A stretch of DNA of 64,000 nucleotides from Rhodococcus maanshanensis NBRC 100610 (GTDB lineage Bacteria; Actinomycetota; Actinomycetes; Mycobacteriales; Mycobacteriaceae): the NCBI RefSeq assembly GCF_001894865.1, contig NZ_BCXA01000013.1, forward strand, positions 1 to 64,000. Direction: 5' to 3'. Each line of letters begins with the position of its first letter. The stretch's first letter is position 1. Positions 1 to 8,916 of this stretch are shown piece by piece. The translations under genes were made by a program, and so were the position numbers. The notes under the pieces were generated by a model. That model was given only the letters and a program-made list of their open reading frames with translations. It made no database searches and was not told the DNA's origin.

Positions 1-1
1 C

Positions 2-1990
2 GGGCTGCTCGAAACCGCCATCGTCGCAGAGGAACTCGGCCGCGCGATGGTGCCCGGCCCGTTCCTGCCGACCGTGATCGTCTCGGCGGTATTGAACGAG
101 GCGGGTCGAGCGTCCGAGCTCGAGGGTCTGGCCGACGGCAGCCTGTTCGGTGCGGTGGCGTTACAGCCGGGCGGGTTGAGGCTGGTGCGGGACGGTGGCT
201 CGGTCACGTTGTCGGGCACGTCGAGCCACATCCTCGGCGGCCAGGTGGGCGACGTGTTCCTGCTCGCCGTGGACGACGCGGGTGAACTCGCGTTCGTCGT
301 GGCCCCGCGCGATCGACTGGACGTCACCGAACTGCCCAGCCACGATGTGGTGCGCCGCAACGCCGAGGTGACCGTCGACGGCCTCGAACTGGCCGACGGC
401 GATGTGCTGGAGCTGGATTCGCGGCGCGTCCGCGATATCGCCGCGACGCTGTTCGCGGCGGAGGCCGCCGGTCTCGCGGACTGGGCCACCACGACTGCCG
501 CCGACTACGCGCGGGTGCGTCAGCAGTTCGGTCGGGTGATCGGCCAGTTCCAGGGCGTCAAGCACAAGGCCGCCCGCATGCTCGCCCAGGCCGAGCAGGC
601 TCGCGTCACCGCGTGGGACGCGGCCCGTGCACTGGGCGAGGACGTCGACGTCTCCGAGGCCTCGCTGGCGGCGGCGGTCGCAGGCGCGGTCGCACCGGAG
701 GCGGCGTTCCAGGTCACCAAGGACTGCATCCAGGTCCTCGGCGGCATCGGCTACACCTGGGAACACGACGCGCACCTGTACCTGCGCCGCGCACAGTCGC
801 TGCGGATCCTGCTGGGGTCGACGGCTGCGTGGAAGCGTCGGGTCGCACAGTTGACGGTCGAGGGTGCCCGCCGTGTCCTGAGCGTCGAGCTGCCGCCGGA
901 GGCGGAGCAGATCCGCGCCGACGTTCGCGCCGAGCTCGCCCCGGCCACCACTCTCGAGGGTGCCGAGCGCAAGGCGTACCTCGCCGAGAAGGGTTACACC
1001 TCACCGCATCTGCCCGTCCCGTGGGGCAAGAGCGCCGATGCGGTCACCCAGCTCGTGATCGCCGAGGAGCTCCGCGGCGCCGACCTCGTGCCGCACGACA
1101 TGATCATCGGCAACTGGGTAGTCCCGACGCTGATCGCGCACGGCAACGCCGAGCAGATCGAGCGGCTGGTCCCGCCCTCGCTGCGCGGCGACATCGTGTG
1201 GTGCCAGTTGTTCTCCGAACCCGGCGCCGGCTCGGACCTGGCGGGCCTGTCCACCAAGGCCACCAAGGTCGAGGGCGGCTGGAAGCTCAACGGCCAGAAG
1301 GTATGGACGTCGATGGCCCGCACCGCGGATTGGGGCATCTGCCTGGCCCGCACCGACGCCGACGTCCCCAAGCACAAGGGCCTGTCCTACTTCCTCATCG
1401 ACATCCCGGGCAGCGGCCTCGACATCCGACCGCTGCGCGAGATCACCGGCGAGGCGCTGTTCAACGAGGTGTTCTTCGACGACGTCTTCGTCCCGGACGA
1501 GTGCCTGGTCGGCGAGCCCGGCGACGGCTGGAAGCTGGCCCGCACCACCCTCGCGAACGAGCGGGTCTCGCTGTCGAACGACTCCTCCCTCGGCTCGGGT
1601 GGCGAGGCGCTGCTCGACATGGCCGCCGAGATCCCGGGTGGCCTCGATGCCGAACAGATGACCGTTCTCGGCAAGGTGCTGTGCGACGCGCAGTCCGGTG
1701 GCCTGATGGGCCTGCGCACGACCCTGCGCTCGCTCACCGGAGCCCAGCCCGGCGCCGAATCGTCGATCGCCAAGCTCCTCGGTGTCGAGCACATCCAGCA
1801 GGTGTGGGAGGTCGCGATGGACTGGGCAGGCCCACGCGCCCTGCTCGGCGAGCAGGACCGGATGTCGAGCACACAGATGTTCCTGAACTCGCAGTGCATG
1901 TCCATTGCGGGTGGTACCACCAATGTGCAGCTGAACATCATCGGCGAGCGAATCCTGGGTCTCCCCCGAGACCCCGAGCCCGGAAAGTAG
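2..1990 (+). CDS. Fused double acyl-CoA dehydrogenase (FadE34/ChsE3-like), 5' end outside window
   Basis: The reading frame is open from base 2, so the start lies upstream; about 662 codons are visible. The visible part begins with the typical acyl-CoA dehydrogenase (ACAD) stretch ETAIVAEELGRAMVPGPFLP. It continues with the C-terminal half of a first ACAD module (QQFGRVIGQFQGVKHKAARM, then QVLGGIGYTWEHD), a linker, and a complete second module with the FAD/substrate motif FSEPGAGSDLAG. Two ACAD modules in one chain of about 700 residues is the layout of mycobacterial FadE34 (ChsE3), which dehydrogenates steroid side-chain CoA esters. The usual YEGT catalytic-glutamate segment near the C-terminus reads IAGGTTNVQ, so that glutamate is absent there. 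It is followed after 8 bases by a thiolase-like gene in the same operon. The steroid substrate is inferred from family and context. Confidence 0.85.
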   Translation, partial: GLLETAIVAEELGRAMVPGPFLPTVIVSAVLNEAGRASELEGLADGSLFGAVALQPGGLRLVRDGGSVTLSGTSSHILGGQVGDVFLLAVDDAGELAFVVAPRDRLDVTELPSHDVVRRNAEVTVDGLELADGDVLELDSRRVRDIAATLFAAEAAGLADWATTTAADYARVRQQFGRVIGQFQGVKHKAARMLAQAEQARVTAWDAARALGEDVDVSEASLAAAVAGAVAPEAAFQVTKDCIQVLGGIGYTWEHDAHLYLRRAQSLRILLGSTAAWKRRVAQLTVEGARRVLSVELPPEAEQIRADVRAELAPATTLEGAERKAYLAEKGYTSPHLPVPWGKSADAVTQLVIAEELRGADLVPHDMIIGNWVVPTLIAHGNAEQIERLVPPSLRGDIVWCQLFSEPGAGSDLAGLSTKATKVEGGWKLNGQKVWTSMARTADWGICLARTDADVPKHKGLSYFLIDIPGSGLDIRPLREITGEALFNEVFFDDVFVPDECLVGEPGDGWKLARTTLANERVSLSNDSSLGSGGEALLDMAAEIPGGLDAEQMTVLGKVLCDAQSGGLMGLRTTLRSLTGAQPGAESSIAKLLGVEHIQQVWEVAMDWAGPRALLGEQDRMSSTQMFLNSQCMSIAGGTTNVQLNIIGERILGLPRDPEPGK

Positions 1991-1998
1991 CAACAGTT

Positions 1999-3204
1999 AT
2001 GAATCGCACCTTCGTTGTCGGCGTCGGCATGACCAAGTTCGAGAAGATCGAGAGCCGCGACTGGGAGTACCCGGACATGGTGTCCGAAGCCGTCGGCGCC
2101 GCACTCGCGGACGCGGGCGTCTCGTACGACCAGGTGCAGCGCGCCGCGGTCGGTTACGTCTTCCAGCCGTCGTGCGCCGGCCAGCGGGCGCTGTACGAGA
2201 CGGGGCTGACCGGCATCCCGATCGTCAACGTCCACAACAACTGCGCCACCGGCTCGAATGCGCTCATGATGGCGCGCGAGTGGGTGCAGGGCGGCATCGT
2301 CGACGTCGCTCTCGCAGTCGGTTTCGAGAAGATGACCAAGAAGTCGCTCGTCGGCGACGGCACCGTGCCGAAGGTCTCCACGCTCGACGATCACCTGAAG
2401 ATCATGACGGCCAAGCACGAATGGGGCCGCGGTCCCATGACGGCGCAGCTGTTCGGCAACGCCGCGCTCGAGCACATGGAGCGCTACGGCACCACCGTCG
2501 AGCAGATCGCGTCCGTGGCGGTGAAGAACCACAAGCACTCCGTGAACAACCCGTACGCGCAGTTCCGCGACGAGTACACGCTCCAGCAGGTGCTGGACGA
2601 CAAGATGATCCATGCGCCGCTCACCCGCTCGCAGTGCTCGCCCACCTCGGACGGTGCGGGCGCCGCGATCGTCGTCAGCGAGCGCTTCGTGCGCGAGCAC
2701 GGCCTCGAGGACCAGGCGATCGAGATCGTGGCGCAGGCGCTCACCACGGACACCGCGGAGGCGTTCGCCGACAGGTCGATGATCGACGTGGTCGGCGCCC
2801 CGATGACGCGGGCCGCGGCCGAGCGGGTGTTTGCCGAGTCCGGTCTCACCATCGAGGACGTCGACGTCATCGAGCTCCACGACTGCTTCGCGATCAACGA
2901 GATCATCACGTACGAGGGCCTCGGCCTGTGTGGTGCGGGCGAGGGCGGCAAGCTCGTCGAGTCCGGCGCCACCACGTACGGCGGCCAGTGGGTGGTCAAC
3001 CCGTCCGGCGGCCTGATCTCGAAGGGTCATCCGCTTGGCGCCACCGGCCTGGCGCAGTGCGCCGAGCTGACCTGGCAGCTGCGCGGCAAGGCGGATGCCC
3101 GCCAGGTCGACGGCGCCCGGGTGGGCCTGCAGCACAACCTCGGTCTCGGTGGCGCGTGCGTGGTCACGCTGTACCAGGCCGGGACCATCTCGAAGGAGTC
3201 CTAG
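1999..3204 (+). CDS. Thiolase-like / SCP2-type lipid-transfer protein (Ltp family)
   Basis: The 401-aa product belongs to the thiolase superfamily, in the SCP-x/non-specific lipid-transfer branch. It starts MNRTFVVGVGMTKF, as these proteins usually do. It keeps the active-site loop NNCATGSNALMMA at about residue 80-90, with a cysteine in the nucleophile position. It has HDCFAINE around residue 295 and GGLISKGHPLGATGL near residue 335. The retained cysteine suggests true thiolytic cleavage of a beta-ketoacyl-CoA, unlike the aldolase-type Ltp2-like protein at 24936. The start follows the upstream stop by 8 bases, and a MaoC-type hydratase follows 5 bases downstream. ACAD, hydratase and thiolase together make most of one beta-oxidation turn. 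The exact substrate cannot be read from the sequence. Confidence 0.87.
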   Translation: MNRTFVVGVGMTKFEKIESRDWEYPDMVSEAVGAALADAGVSYDQVQRAAVGYVFQPSCAGQRALYETGLTGIPIVNVHNNCATGSNALMMAREWVQGGIVDVALAVGFEKMTKKSLVGDGTVPKVSTLDDHLKIMTAKHEWGRGPMTAQLFGNAALEHMERYGTTVEQIASVAVKNHKHSVNNPYAQFRDEYTLQQVLDDKMIHAPLTRSQCSPTSDGAGAAIVVSERFVREHGLEDQAIEIVAQALTTDTAEAFADRSMIDVVGAPMTRAAAERVFAESGLTIEDVDVIELHDCFAINEIITYEGLGLCGAGEGGKLVESGATTYGGQWVVNPSGGLISKGHPLGATGLAQCAELTWQLRGKADARQVDGARVGLQHNLGLGGACVVTLYQAGTISKES

Positions 3205-3209
3205 CCAGC

Positions 3210-4079
3210 ATGCCGATCGATGTGGCGGCCGCGCTGGCCGCCGAACCCACCGTTCGCGAGGCCAACTGGACCGAGCGTGACGTGTTGCTCTACCACCTGG
3301 GCCTTGGTGCCGGTGTGAACTCGCTGGATCCGGCCGAGCTCGGCTGGGTCTACGAGAAGGGCCTGCGGGTCCTGCCGACGTTCGCGATGGTCGCGGGCCA
3401 GGGCATCTCGGCAGGCAACCTGAGGCCTGCCGGGATGAACATGCCGGGCATCGACATCGACCTGCGGAAGATCCTGCACGGAGGGCAGGCGCTGACGCTG
3501 CACGCTCCCATCCCGATGTCGGGTTCGGCGCGCGTCTCCTCGCGTGTCGCCGACGTGTGGGACAAGGGCAAGGCCGCGGTCATCGTGCTCGAACAGTCCG
3601 CCACCGATCGGGATGGAAACCCGTTGTGGACCACGAGAATGCAGATCTGGGCTCGCGGTGAGGGCGGATTCGGCGGCGACGCCGGACCTGAGGTGACCAC
3701 CGCGGTACCCGAGCGCGCGGCCGACCGGGTGCTGGTCTCGCCGACCAGCACGCAGCAGGCCCTCGTGTACCGCCTCAGTGCGGACATGAACCCGCTGCAC
3801 GCCGACCCGGCGTTCGCGCAGATGGCCGGCTTCGACCGGCCGATCCTGCACGGGCTCGCTTCGTACGGCATGGTCTGCAAGGCGGTCGTCGACGGTGTTC
3901 TCGGCGCCGATCCCGCCCGGGTGCGGAGCTACTCGGTCCGGTTTGCCGGCTCGATCTACCCGGGTGAGACGATCGAGACCTCCGTCTGGCAGGACGGAGA
4001 CCGGTTGACGCTGCTCGCGACCTGCCCCGAACGCGACGGAGGGCCGGTCCTCACCCACGCGACGATGGAGATCAACTGA
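3210..4079 (+). CDS. MaoC-type double-hotdog enoyl-CoA hydratase
   Basis: The 289-aa protein has the size and layout of two-hotdog 2-enoyl-CoA hydratases (hydratase 2), such as the steroid enzyme ChsH3 or the C-terminal part of peroxisomal MFE-2. The C-terminal hotdog carries a complete hydratase-2 signature from about residue 187: SADMNPLHADP followed by FDRPILHGLASYG. The catalytic Asp and His are both present. The N-terminal hotdog includes WVYEKGLRVLPTFAMV, typical of the substrate-binding half. It would hydrate the trans-enoyl-CoA made by the upstream dehydrogenase. Its stop overlaps the start of the next gene (TGATG), showing translational coupling. Confidence 0.88.
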   Translation: MPIDVAAALAAEPTVREANWTERDVLLYHLGLGAGVNSLDPAELGWVYEKGLRVLPTFAMVAGQGISAGNLRPAGMNMPGIDIDLRKILHGGQALTLHAPIPMSGSARVSSRVADVWDKGKAAVIVLEQSATDRDGNPLWTTRMQIWARGEGGFGGDAGPEVTTAVPERAADRVLVSPTSTQQALVYRLSADMNPLHADPAFAQMAGFDRPILHGLASYGMVCKAVVDGVLGADPARVRSYSVRFAGSIYPGETIETSVWQDGDRLTLLATCPERDGGPVLTHATMEIN

Positions 4080-4726
4080 TGGACCTCGGTAATCACCCCA
4101 CCGTCGAAAGTCATTCCGACGGTACGGTCTTGACGTCCGCGCCGCAGGACACGCCGGTGGACCGGGCCACTGCTGCGGCCCGGCGGGTGCTGGAGGCCCT
4201 GCTGCTGACCGATCGGGCCAACGCCAACCTCGAGCGGGTGGCCGAGGAGCTCAACGGCATCGCCGAGCACCTCGAGCAGCACGCGCCCGAGGTCAGGGAG
4301 CGAATGGTGGACATGTGGAGCGGAGAGGGCGTGACCCGGCACGACCCGGTGACCGGGCCGGAGAACGCGATCGCCCCGCCGCTGGTGCTCGCCGGCATGG
4401 CCGACGGCTCGGTGCGGGGCGAGGTGACGCTGACGATCCCGTACCAGGGCCCACCCGGCTGCGTGCACGGTGGAGTGTCCGCACTGCTGCTCGACCACAC
4501 GCTCGGCGTCGCCAACGCCTGGGCGGGCAAGGACGGCATGACCGCGCAGCTGAACGTGCGCTATCACCGTCCCACCCCGCTGTTCCGGCCGCTGACGGTG
4601 CAGGGGCGCCAGGAATCGGTCGACGGCCGCAAGATCCACACCATCGGGAGCATCACCGCCGACGGCGAGGTGTGCGTGTCCGTCGAGGGCCTGTTCATCG
4701 ACAAGAAGGTGCCGCGACCGCGGTAG
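4079..4726 (+). CDS. PaaI/4HBT-type hotdog acyl-CoA thioesterase
   Basis: The 215-aa protein has a C-terminal single hotdog domain of the PaaI type. The segment GCVHGGVSALLLDHTLGVAN is the helix that carries the catalytic residues in this family. About 75 residues precede the domain, longer than minimal PaaI proteins. As the last gene of the operon it probably hydrolyses dead-end or product CoA esters and recycles CoA. The ATG overlaps the upstream TGA. A perfect hairpin 12 bases after the stop closes the operon. Confidence 0.8.
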   Translation: MDLGNHPTVESHSDGTVLTSAPQDTPVDRATAAARRVLEALLLTDRANANLERVAEELNGIAEHLEQHAPEVRERMVDMWSGEGVTRHDPVTGPENAIAPPLVLAGMADGSVRGEVTLTIPYQGPPGCVHGGVSALLLDHTLGVANAWAGKDGMTAQLNVRYHRPTPLFRPLTVQGRQESVDGRKIHTIGSITADGEVCVSVEGLFIDKKVPRPR

Positions 4727-4737
4727 TCGTCGGCGCC

Positions 4738-4785
4738 GCCCGTGAGTCCTTTTGGCCCCGTGGCGGACCGGAAGGACTCACGGGC
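4738..4785. terminator. Perfect 14-bp hairpin, probable bidirectional terminator (type A repeat)
   Basis: GCCCGTGAGTCCTT (4738-4751) and AAGGACTCACGGGC (4772-4785) are exact reverse complements around a 20-base loop. The hairpin lies between the stop of the plus-strand thioesterase gene and the stop of the minus-strand small secreted protein. There is no long T run, as is common in actinobacteria. The same stem sequence recurs at 28551-28595. Confidence 0.75.
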
Positions 4786-4798
4786 GCCGAAGGCGCGA

Positions 4799-5122
4799 TC
4801 AGCTGCCGCCGTTCTCGCAGTCGTTGAGGGCGCAGACGATGCCGGCGAGGCTACCGGCATCGAGGCCGAGCAGGGTCATGACCGCGTTCGGCGCGCCCGG
4901 GGTGCCGAGGACGGGCTTGTAGTCAAAGGCCGGTTTGCCCAGACTGATCGTGAGGTTGCTGCCGTCGAGGGTGGTGGTCATCGTCGGCTTCTGCACGGTG
5001 GGAGCGGCGGAGGCCGTCGCCGGCATCGCCAGCATGGTCACCGCCACGGTCGCGGTGGCCACCGCCCCGGCCAGCATCCGCATTCGGCGGCCCCGTGATC
5101 TCGTCTTCGCTTCGTTGCCCAT
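4799..5122 (-). CDS. Small exported protein of unknown function
   Basis: From the chosen ATG the product is 107 aa. It begins with a basic region (KTRSRGRRMRM), then a hydrophobic stretch, and ends the signal peptide at ATASA-AP. The mature part is about 68 residues with two cysteines near the C-terminus (IVCALNDC), which could form a disulfide. The ATG at 5122 is preferred because GGAAGGG lies 9 bases upstream; an in-frame ATG at 5131 sits directly against that ribosome binding site. I do not recognise the family. It is transcribed in the same direction as the large oxidoreductase gene ending at 5248, after a 125-base gap. Confidence 0.65.
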   Translation of the reverse strand: MGNEAKTRSRGRRMRMLAGAVATATVAVTMLAMPATASAAPTVQKPTMTTTLDGSNLTISLGKPAFDYKPVLGTPGAPNAVMTLLGLDAGSLAGIVCALNDCENGGS

Positions 5123-5247
5123 CTGCCCCATCCCTTCCGAGCGGAACCGCTCGATCAACCCGAGTCACGCACAACGCGGGTGAGGCTAGCGACGCGGACT
5201 GATCCTGTCACTGAAATCTCCAGGACTTTGCGGATTCGACGCGGGAA

Positions 5248-8091
5248 TCAGTCGATGCCGGGTTCGAGCGTGCCGGCCAGCAGTTGCGCAAGGTGGACGC
5301 CGTCGCGGCCGGCCAGCTGGTCCGCCTGGGTGCGGCAGGAGAAGCCGTCCGCCAGCAGCACCGCATCGGGCCCGGCCTCCCGGAGCGCGGGCAGGAGCCC
5401 GTTCTCGGCCACCGCGGCCGAGACGTCGTAGTGGCCGCGTTCCATCCCGAAGTTCCCGGCCAGGCCGCAGCACCCGGCGACCTCCAGCACCTCGGCACCC
5501 GCCCGCGCCAGCAGTGCTCGATCGGCCGCGAAGCCCATCACCGCGTGCTGGTGGCAGTGCGGTTGCGCGACGATCCGGACCCCGTCGAGACGGGGTGGCG
5601 ACCACGGTTTTCCTTCGGTATCGGTTGCGGTGGTGAGGAATTCGGCCAGGGTGTGCGTGGACGCGGCGACGAGTGTCGATCGGGGATCGTCCGGGAGCAG
5701 TTGGAGCAGGTCCGACCGCAGCACCGCGGTGCACGACGGCTCGAGGCCGATGATGGGGCGACCCGCTTCGAGGTGGGGCTGTAACTGGTCCAGGGTGCCG
5801 AGCAATTGTCCTCGGGCGCCGTCTAATTGGCCGGTGCTGATCCACGTGAGCCCGCAGCAGGCCGACCGTCGGGTGATCAGTGCCCGATAGCCGGCGTCCT
5901 CGAGCAGGGCGACCGCCGCCTGACCCACCTCGGGGGAGAAGGCCTCGGTGAAGGTGTCGATCCACAGCAGTACCTCGCGGCCGGATCCCGTGGGGGCGGG
6001 CCGTCGCTGCCACCAGCGCCGGAAGCTCTGGTCGGCGAACCGGGGGACCTCACGCCGCGGGTCGAGGCCGGCCATCCGCAGACCGGTCCGGCGCAGCGGA
6101 CCGATTGCGCTCGCCGCGTTGACGATCGACGGCAGCCGGCGGCCGATCCGCGACCACCGCGGCAGCATCCCGAGCACGTAGTGGGTGCGGGGGCGCGGCC
6201 GGCGCCGATATCGCCGATACAGCACCTCCGACTTGTACGCGGCCATGTCCACCCCGGCCGGGCAGTCCGAGCCGCAGGCCTTGCAGGACAGGCACAGGTC
6301 GAGGGACTCCTCCAGTTCCCGCGATCCGAAGCCGCCCGTCACCAGCGACCCGTTGATCGTCTCCTGGAGCACCCGCGCCCGGCCGCGGGTGCTGTCCTTC
6401 TCGTCGCCGGTCGCGAGGTACGACGGGCACATGAAACCACCCGAGCCCGAGGTGTCCGCGCGGCACTTGCCGATGCCGACGCAGCGATGGGCCGCCATGC
6501 TCAGGTCACCGCGATCCGCGGCCAGCGCCAGGCCGCCTGCGAAGGGGACCGGCGGCGCCTGCGCCACTCGCAGCGCGGTGTCCACGGGCGCCGGGTCCAC
6601 CAGCACGCCCGGGTTCAGGACGTTGCCGGGATCGAAGACCGCCTTGAAGCCGGCGAACGCGGCCAGCGCCGATTCCGAGTACATCAGCGGAAGCAGTTCG
6701 GAGCGGGCGCGACCGTCGCCGTGCTCGCCGGACAGCGAGCCGCCGTGACCCGCGACAAGAGCGGCAGCGTCGACGAGGAAGGCCCGGAAGCGTTGCGGGG
6801 CATCGGCGATGGGCAGGTCCAGTCGGACGTGTACGCAGCCGTCACCGAAGTGCCCGTACAGCAGTCCATCGACCCCGTGCCTGCCGGTCAGCTCCGCGAA
6901 GTCGCGCAGGTAGGCGCCGAGGCGCTCCCTGGGGACCGCGGCGTCCTCCCAGCCGGGCCAGGCGGGTTGGCCGTCGACGGTGCGTCCGGCCAGCCCCACA
7001 CCGTCCGCGCGGATTCGCCACAGCGCGGCCGACTCCGGGCCGGTCGCCACGATGCGGCTGTCCAGGGCGCCCGCCCCGCGGCTGATCTCGGCCGCCCTGG
7101 CCAGTGCCTCTGCCGGTGTCGAGCCGTCGACCTCGACGAACAGCCAGCCGGCGCCGCGGGGCAGGTCAGGAACCGCGCCTGCGCCCTTGTGCCTGCGGAC
7201 CACCTCGACCAGTCGCGCGTCGATACCCTCGATCGCCAGCGGACGGCCGGTCAGCACCACGGCGGCACCGTCCGCGGCGGCAGGCATGTCGGGGTAGCCG
7301 AGGACCGCGAGCGCGGTGGCGGCCGGGACCGGCACGAGCCCGACCGTCGCGTCGAGGATGAGGCCACAGGTGCCCTCGGAGCCGACGACGGCACGGGCCG
7401 CGTGGTGCCCGCGCTCGGGGAGCAGGTGCTCGAGTCCGTACCCCGACCCCTGCCGCTCGAAGCGGCCCAGTTCGGTGCGGATCACCGCGAGGTTGTCGGC
7501 AACCAGACGGTCGAGCCCCGGCGCGGCCGTGAGGTCATCGGCCAGGCGCCGCTCCGCCCCGGTGCCGTCGAGGATCCGGAGGGCATGGACGTTGTCGGCG
7601 GTGCGGCCCCAGGCGACGGCCCGAGGTCCGCAGGCGTTGTTCCCGATCATCCCGCCGAGGGTGCAGCGGTCCTGTGTGGACGGGTCGGGGCCGAACCGCA
7701 ATCCGTGGGCCGCGGCCGCCCGCTGGAGCGTGCTCAGCACCACCCCTGGCTGAACCACCGCGGTCCGCCGGTCGGGATCGAGCGCCACGATGCGGTCGAG
7801 GTGTCTACTGAAGTCGAGGATCAGCCCGGATCCGATCGCGTTGCCCGCCACCGAGGTTCCGGCCCCCCGGGCCGTCACCGGAAGGCCGTGGGTGCGGCCG
7901 ACGTCCAGGACCGCCGCCACGTCGTCCTCGGAACGGGGAAAAACCACCACATCGGGTACGACCCGGTAGTTGGAGGCATCGGTGCTGTATTCGGCCCGGC
8001 GCCGGGTGCTCGCGTCCACCTCGCCCGCGACCCGGGCCCGCAGCGCGGCGAGCGCCGAGGCCAGATCGTCGGTACCGCTGATCTGCGACAC
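5248..8091 (-). CDS. FAD-linked oxidase fused to Fe-S and CCG domains (D-lactate/D-2-hydroxyacid dehydrogenase-like)
   Basis: The 947-aa protein joins three units. The N-terminal 500 residues are a VAO-type FAD domain (VVFPRSEDDVAAVLDVGR, then GAGTSVAGNAIGSG) with an FAD-oxidase C-domain. Next comes a ferredoxin-like 4Fe-4S segment (CLSCKACGSDCPAGVDM). The C-terminus has two cysteine-rich CCG motifs (ACCGLTW and CCGLAGNFGMERGHYD), as in GlpC and LdhA/LldE-type proteins. This architecture fits a membrane-associated D-lactate or other D-2-hydroxyacid dehydrogenase passing electrons to quinone. The GTG start has no clear ribosome binding site. A -10-like TAGTAT (minus strand, 8103-8098) lies 6 bases upstream, so the mRNA may be leaderless. 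The substrate is not determined. Confidence 0.82.
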   Translation of the reverse strand: MSQISGTDDLASALAALRARVAGEVDASTRRRAEYSTDASNYRVVPDVVVFPRSEDDVAAVLDVGRTHGLPVTARGAGTSVAGNAIGSGLILDFSRHLDRIVALDPDRRTAVVQPGVVLSTLQRAAAAHGLRFGPDPSTQDRCTLGGMIGNNACGPRAVAWGRTADNVHALRILDGTGAERRLADDLTAAPGLDRLVADNLAVIRTELGRFERQGSGYGLEHLLPERGHHAARAVVGSEGTCGLILDATVGLVPVPAATALAVLGYPDMPAAADGAAVVLTGRPLAIEGIDARLVEVVRRHKGAGAVPDLPRGAGWLFVEVDGSTPAEALARAAEISRGAGALDSRIVATGPESAALWRIRADGVGLAGRTVDGQPAWPGWEDAAVPRERLGAYLRDFAELTGRHGVDGLLYGHFGDGCVHVRLDLPIADAPQRFRAFLVDAAALVAGHGGSLSGEHGDGRARSELLPLMYSESALAAFAGFKAVFDPGNVLNPGVLVDPAPVDTALRVAQAPPVPFAGGLALAADRGDLSMAAHRCVGIGKCRADTSGSGGFMCPSYLATGDEKDSTRGRARVLQETINGSLVTGGFGSRELEESLDLCLSCKACGSDCPAGVDMAAYKSEVLYRRYRRRPRPRTHYVLGMLPRWSRIGRRLPSIVNAASAIGPLRRTGLRMAGLDPRREVPRFADQSFRRWWQRRPAPTGSGREVLLWIDTFTEAFSPEVGQAAVALLEDAGYRALITRRSACCGLTWISTGQLDGARGQLLGTLDQLQPHLEAGRPIIGLEPSCTAVLRSDLLQLLPDDPRSTLVAASTHTLAEFLTTATDTEGKPWSPPRLDGVRIVAQPHCHQHAVMGFAADRALLARAGAEVLEVAGCCGLAGNFGMERGHYDVSAAVAENGLLPALREAGPDAVLLADGFSCRTQADQLAGRDGVHLAQLLAGTLEPGID

Positions 8092-8137
8092 GTGCCGATA
8101 CTACGGCCCCCGCGTCGGCTGCTACCAGCATCGGGCA

Positions 8138-8157
8138 CCTCGATCGAATGATCGAGG
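8138..8157. promoter_or_regulatory. 8-4-8 palindrome upstream of the FAD/Fe-S dehydrogenase
   Basis: CCTCGATC and GATCGAGG are exact inverted arms separated by GAAT. The site lies 47-66 bases upstream of the minus-strand GTG at 8091, in the divergent intergenic region. This is a fitting position for an operator. No regulator gene is adjacent. Confidence 0.4.
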
Positions 8158-8228
8158 CAGGCACATTAATTCGACGGGTAGTCGCAGGCGGTGAAAATGC
8201 GGGAAGTCCGGCTGCGGCCCCGACGGCC

Positions 8229-8243
8229 GTGCATGATGGCAGC
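8229..8243 (+). promoter_or_regulatory. Upstream motif shared by the two paralogous secreted genes (copy 1)
   Basis: GTGCATGATGGCAGC lies 68 bases before the GTG at 8311. A copy with one mismatch lies 58 bases before the paralogue's start. The CATGAT core could be a -10 element. Conservation outside the coding region suggests that the promoter was duplicated with the gene. Confidence 0.4.
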
Positions 8244-8310
8244 CGCAGTTCGACTTCTTCCCTTTGCCCAGGTCCGACGACCTGGAGAAACCGACATGAA
8301 AGGTCATGTA

Positions 8311-8745
8311 GTGAGGACATCCCGCAAGAGCATCGCTCGTGCCGGCGCCGCCATCGGGTTCGCCGCCGTCGCCCTGCTCGCCAACCCCGCCCTCGGCTCC
8401 GCCGCGGTCGCCGGTTCTGCCGCCGTGCACGTCGAGGGCAAGAGCGTGGTCGTGGAGTTCACCGGCGTCAGCTCACCGACCCTGCTCGCATGCTCCGGTC
8501 AGGTGAAGGATCTTGCCGGTGAGTGGGTGGCCGGCAACTCGGCCTGGCTGTCGGGCAACCCGGCCTCGGGGACCTACACGTCGCCCGCGCTCAAGGACGG
8601 GACCTACCGCGTCGAGGGTATTTGCTTCGACGCCGAGGGCTTCAGCTACCTGACGCCCGCGGGCGGCGAGGAGGTCACCGTCGGTGACGGCACGGGTAGC
8701 AGCGGCATCAACCTGGGCAGCGTCCAGTTCACCACCGGCAGCTGA
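8311..8745 (+). CDS. Small secreted protein, paralogue 1 of a tandem pair
   Basis: The GTG start gives a 144-aa protein beginning VRTSRKSIARAGAAIGF, followed by a hydrophobic stretch and a cleavage site near ALGSAAVA. The mature part is about 110 residues. It has two cysteines (LLACSGQ, GICFDAEG) and segments shared with the next gene: VEFTGVSSPTL, SGNPASGTYTSP and the C-terminal INLGSVQ. The GTG was chosen over the in-frame ATG at 8296 because the downstream paralogue starts at the same aligned codon and has the same length. The family is unknown to me. The all-beta look and secretion suggest an envelope or extracellular role (inference). Confidence 0.72.
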   Translation: MRTSRKSIARAGAAIGFAAVALLANPALGSAAVAGSAAVHVEGKSVVVEFTGVSSPTLLACSGQVKDLAGEWVAGNSAWLSGNPASGTYTSPALKDGTYRVEGICFDAEGFSYLTPAGGEEVTVGDGTGSSGINLGSVQFTTGS

Positions 8746-8916
8746 TCGACGCGGCGGTTTCAGGCCTCCATCGGACGCCGGAGCGAGCACATGCGCGCTC
8801 CGGGGTCCGTGAGGAAACAGTGTGGTTCCGTGAAATCTGTTGTTAAACAGTACAACTGGACGAAGTGGACGAATTTGCCCAATCGTTCGAGAACGAGGTT
8901 CGGATCGCGAGGTGCG

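Noticed and set aside
1387-3135. 582-codon minus-strand open frame
   Set aside because: It lies wholly opposite the acyl-CoA dehydrogenase and thiolase-like genes, which have clear family motifs. Its translation is Arg/Asp/Val-rich without motifs. Long antisense frames are normal at this GC content.
5827-8151. 774-codon plus-strand open frame
   Set aside because: It is antisense to the FAD/Fe-S dehydrogenase, whose domains and cysteine motifs are unmistakable. The shadow frame has no recognisable domain.
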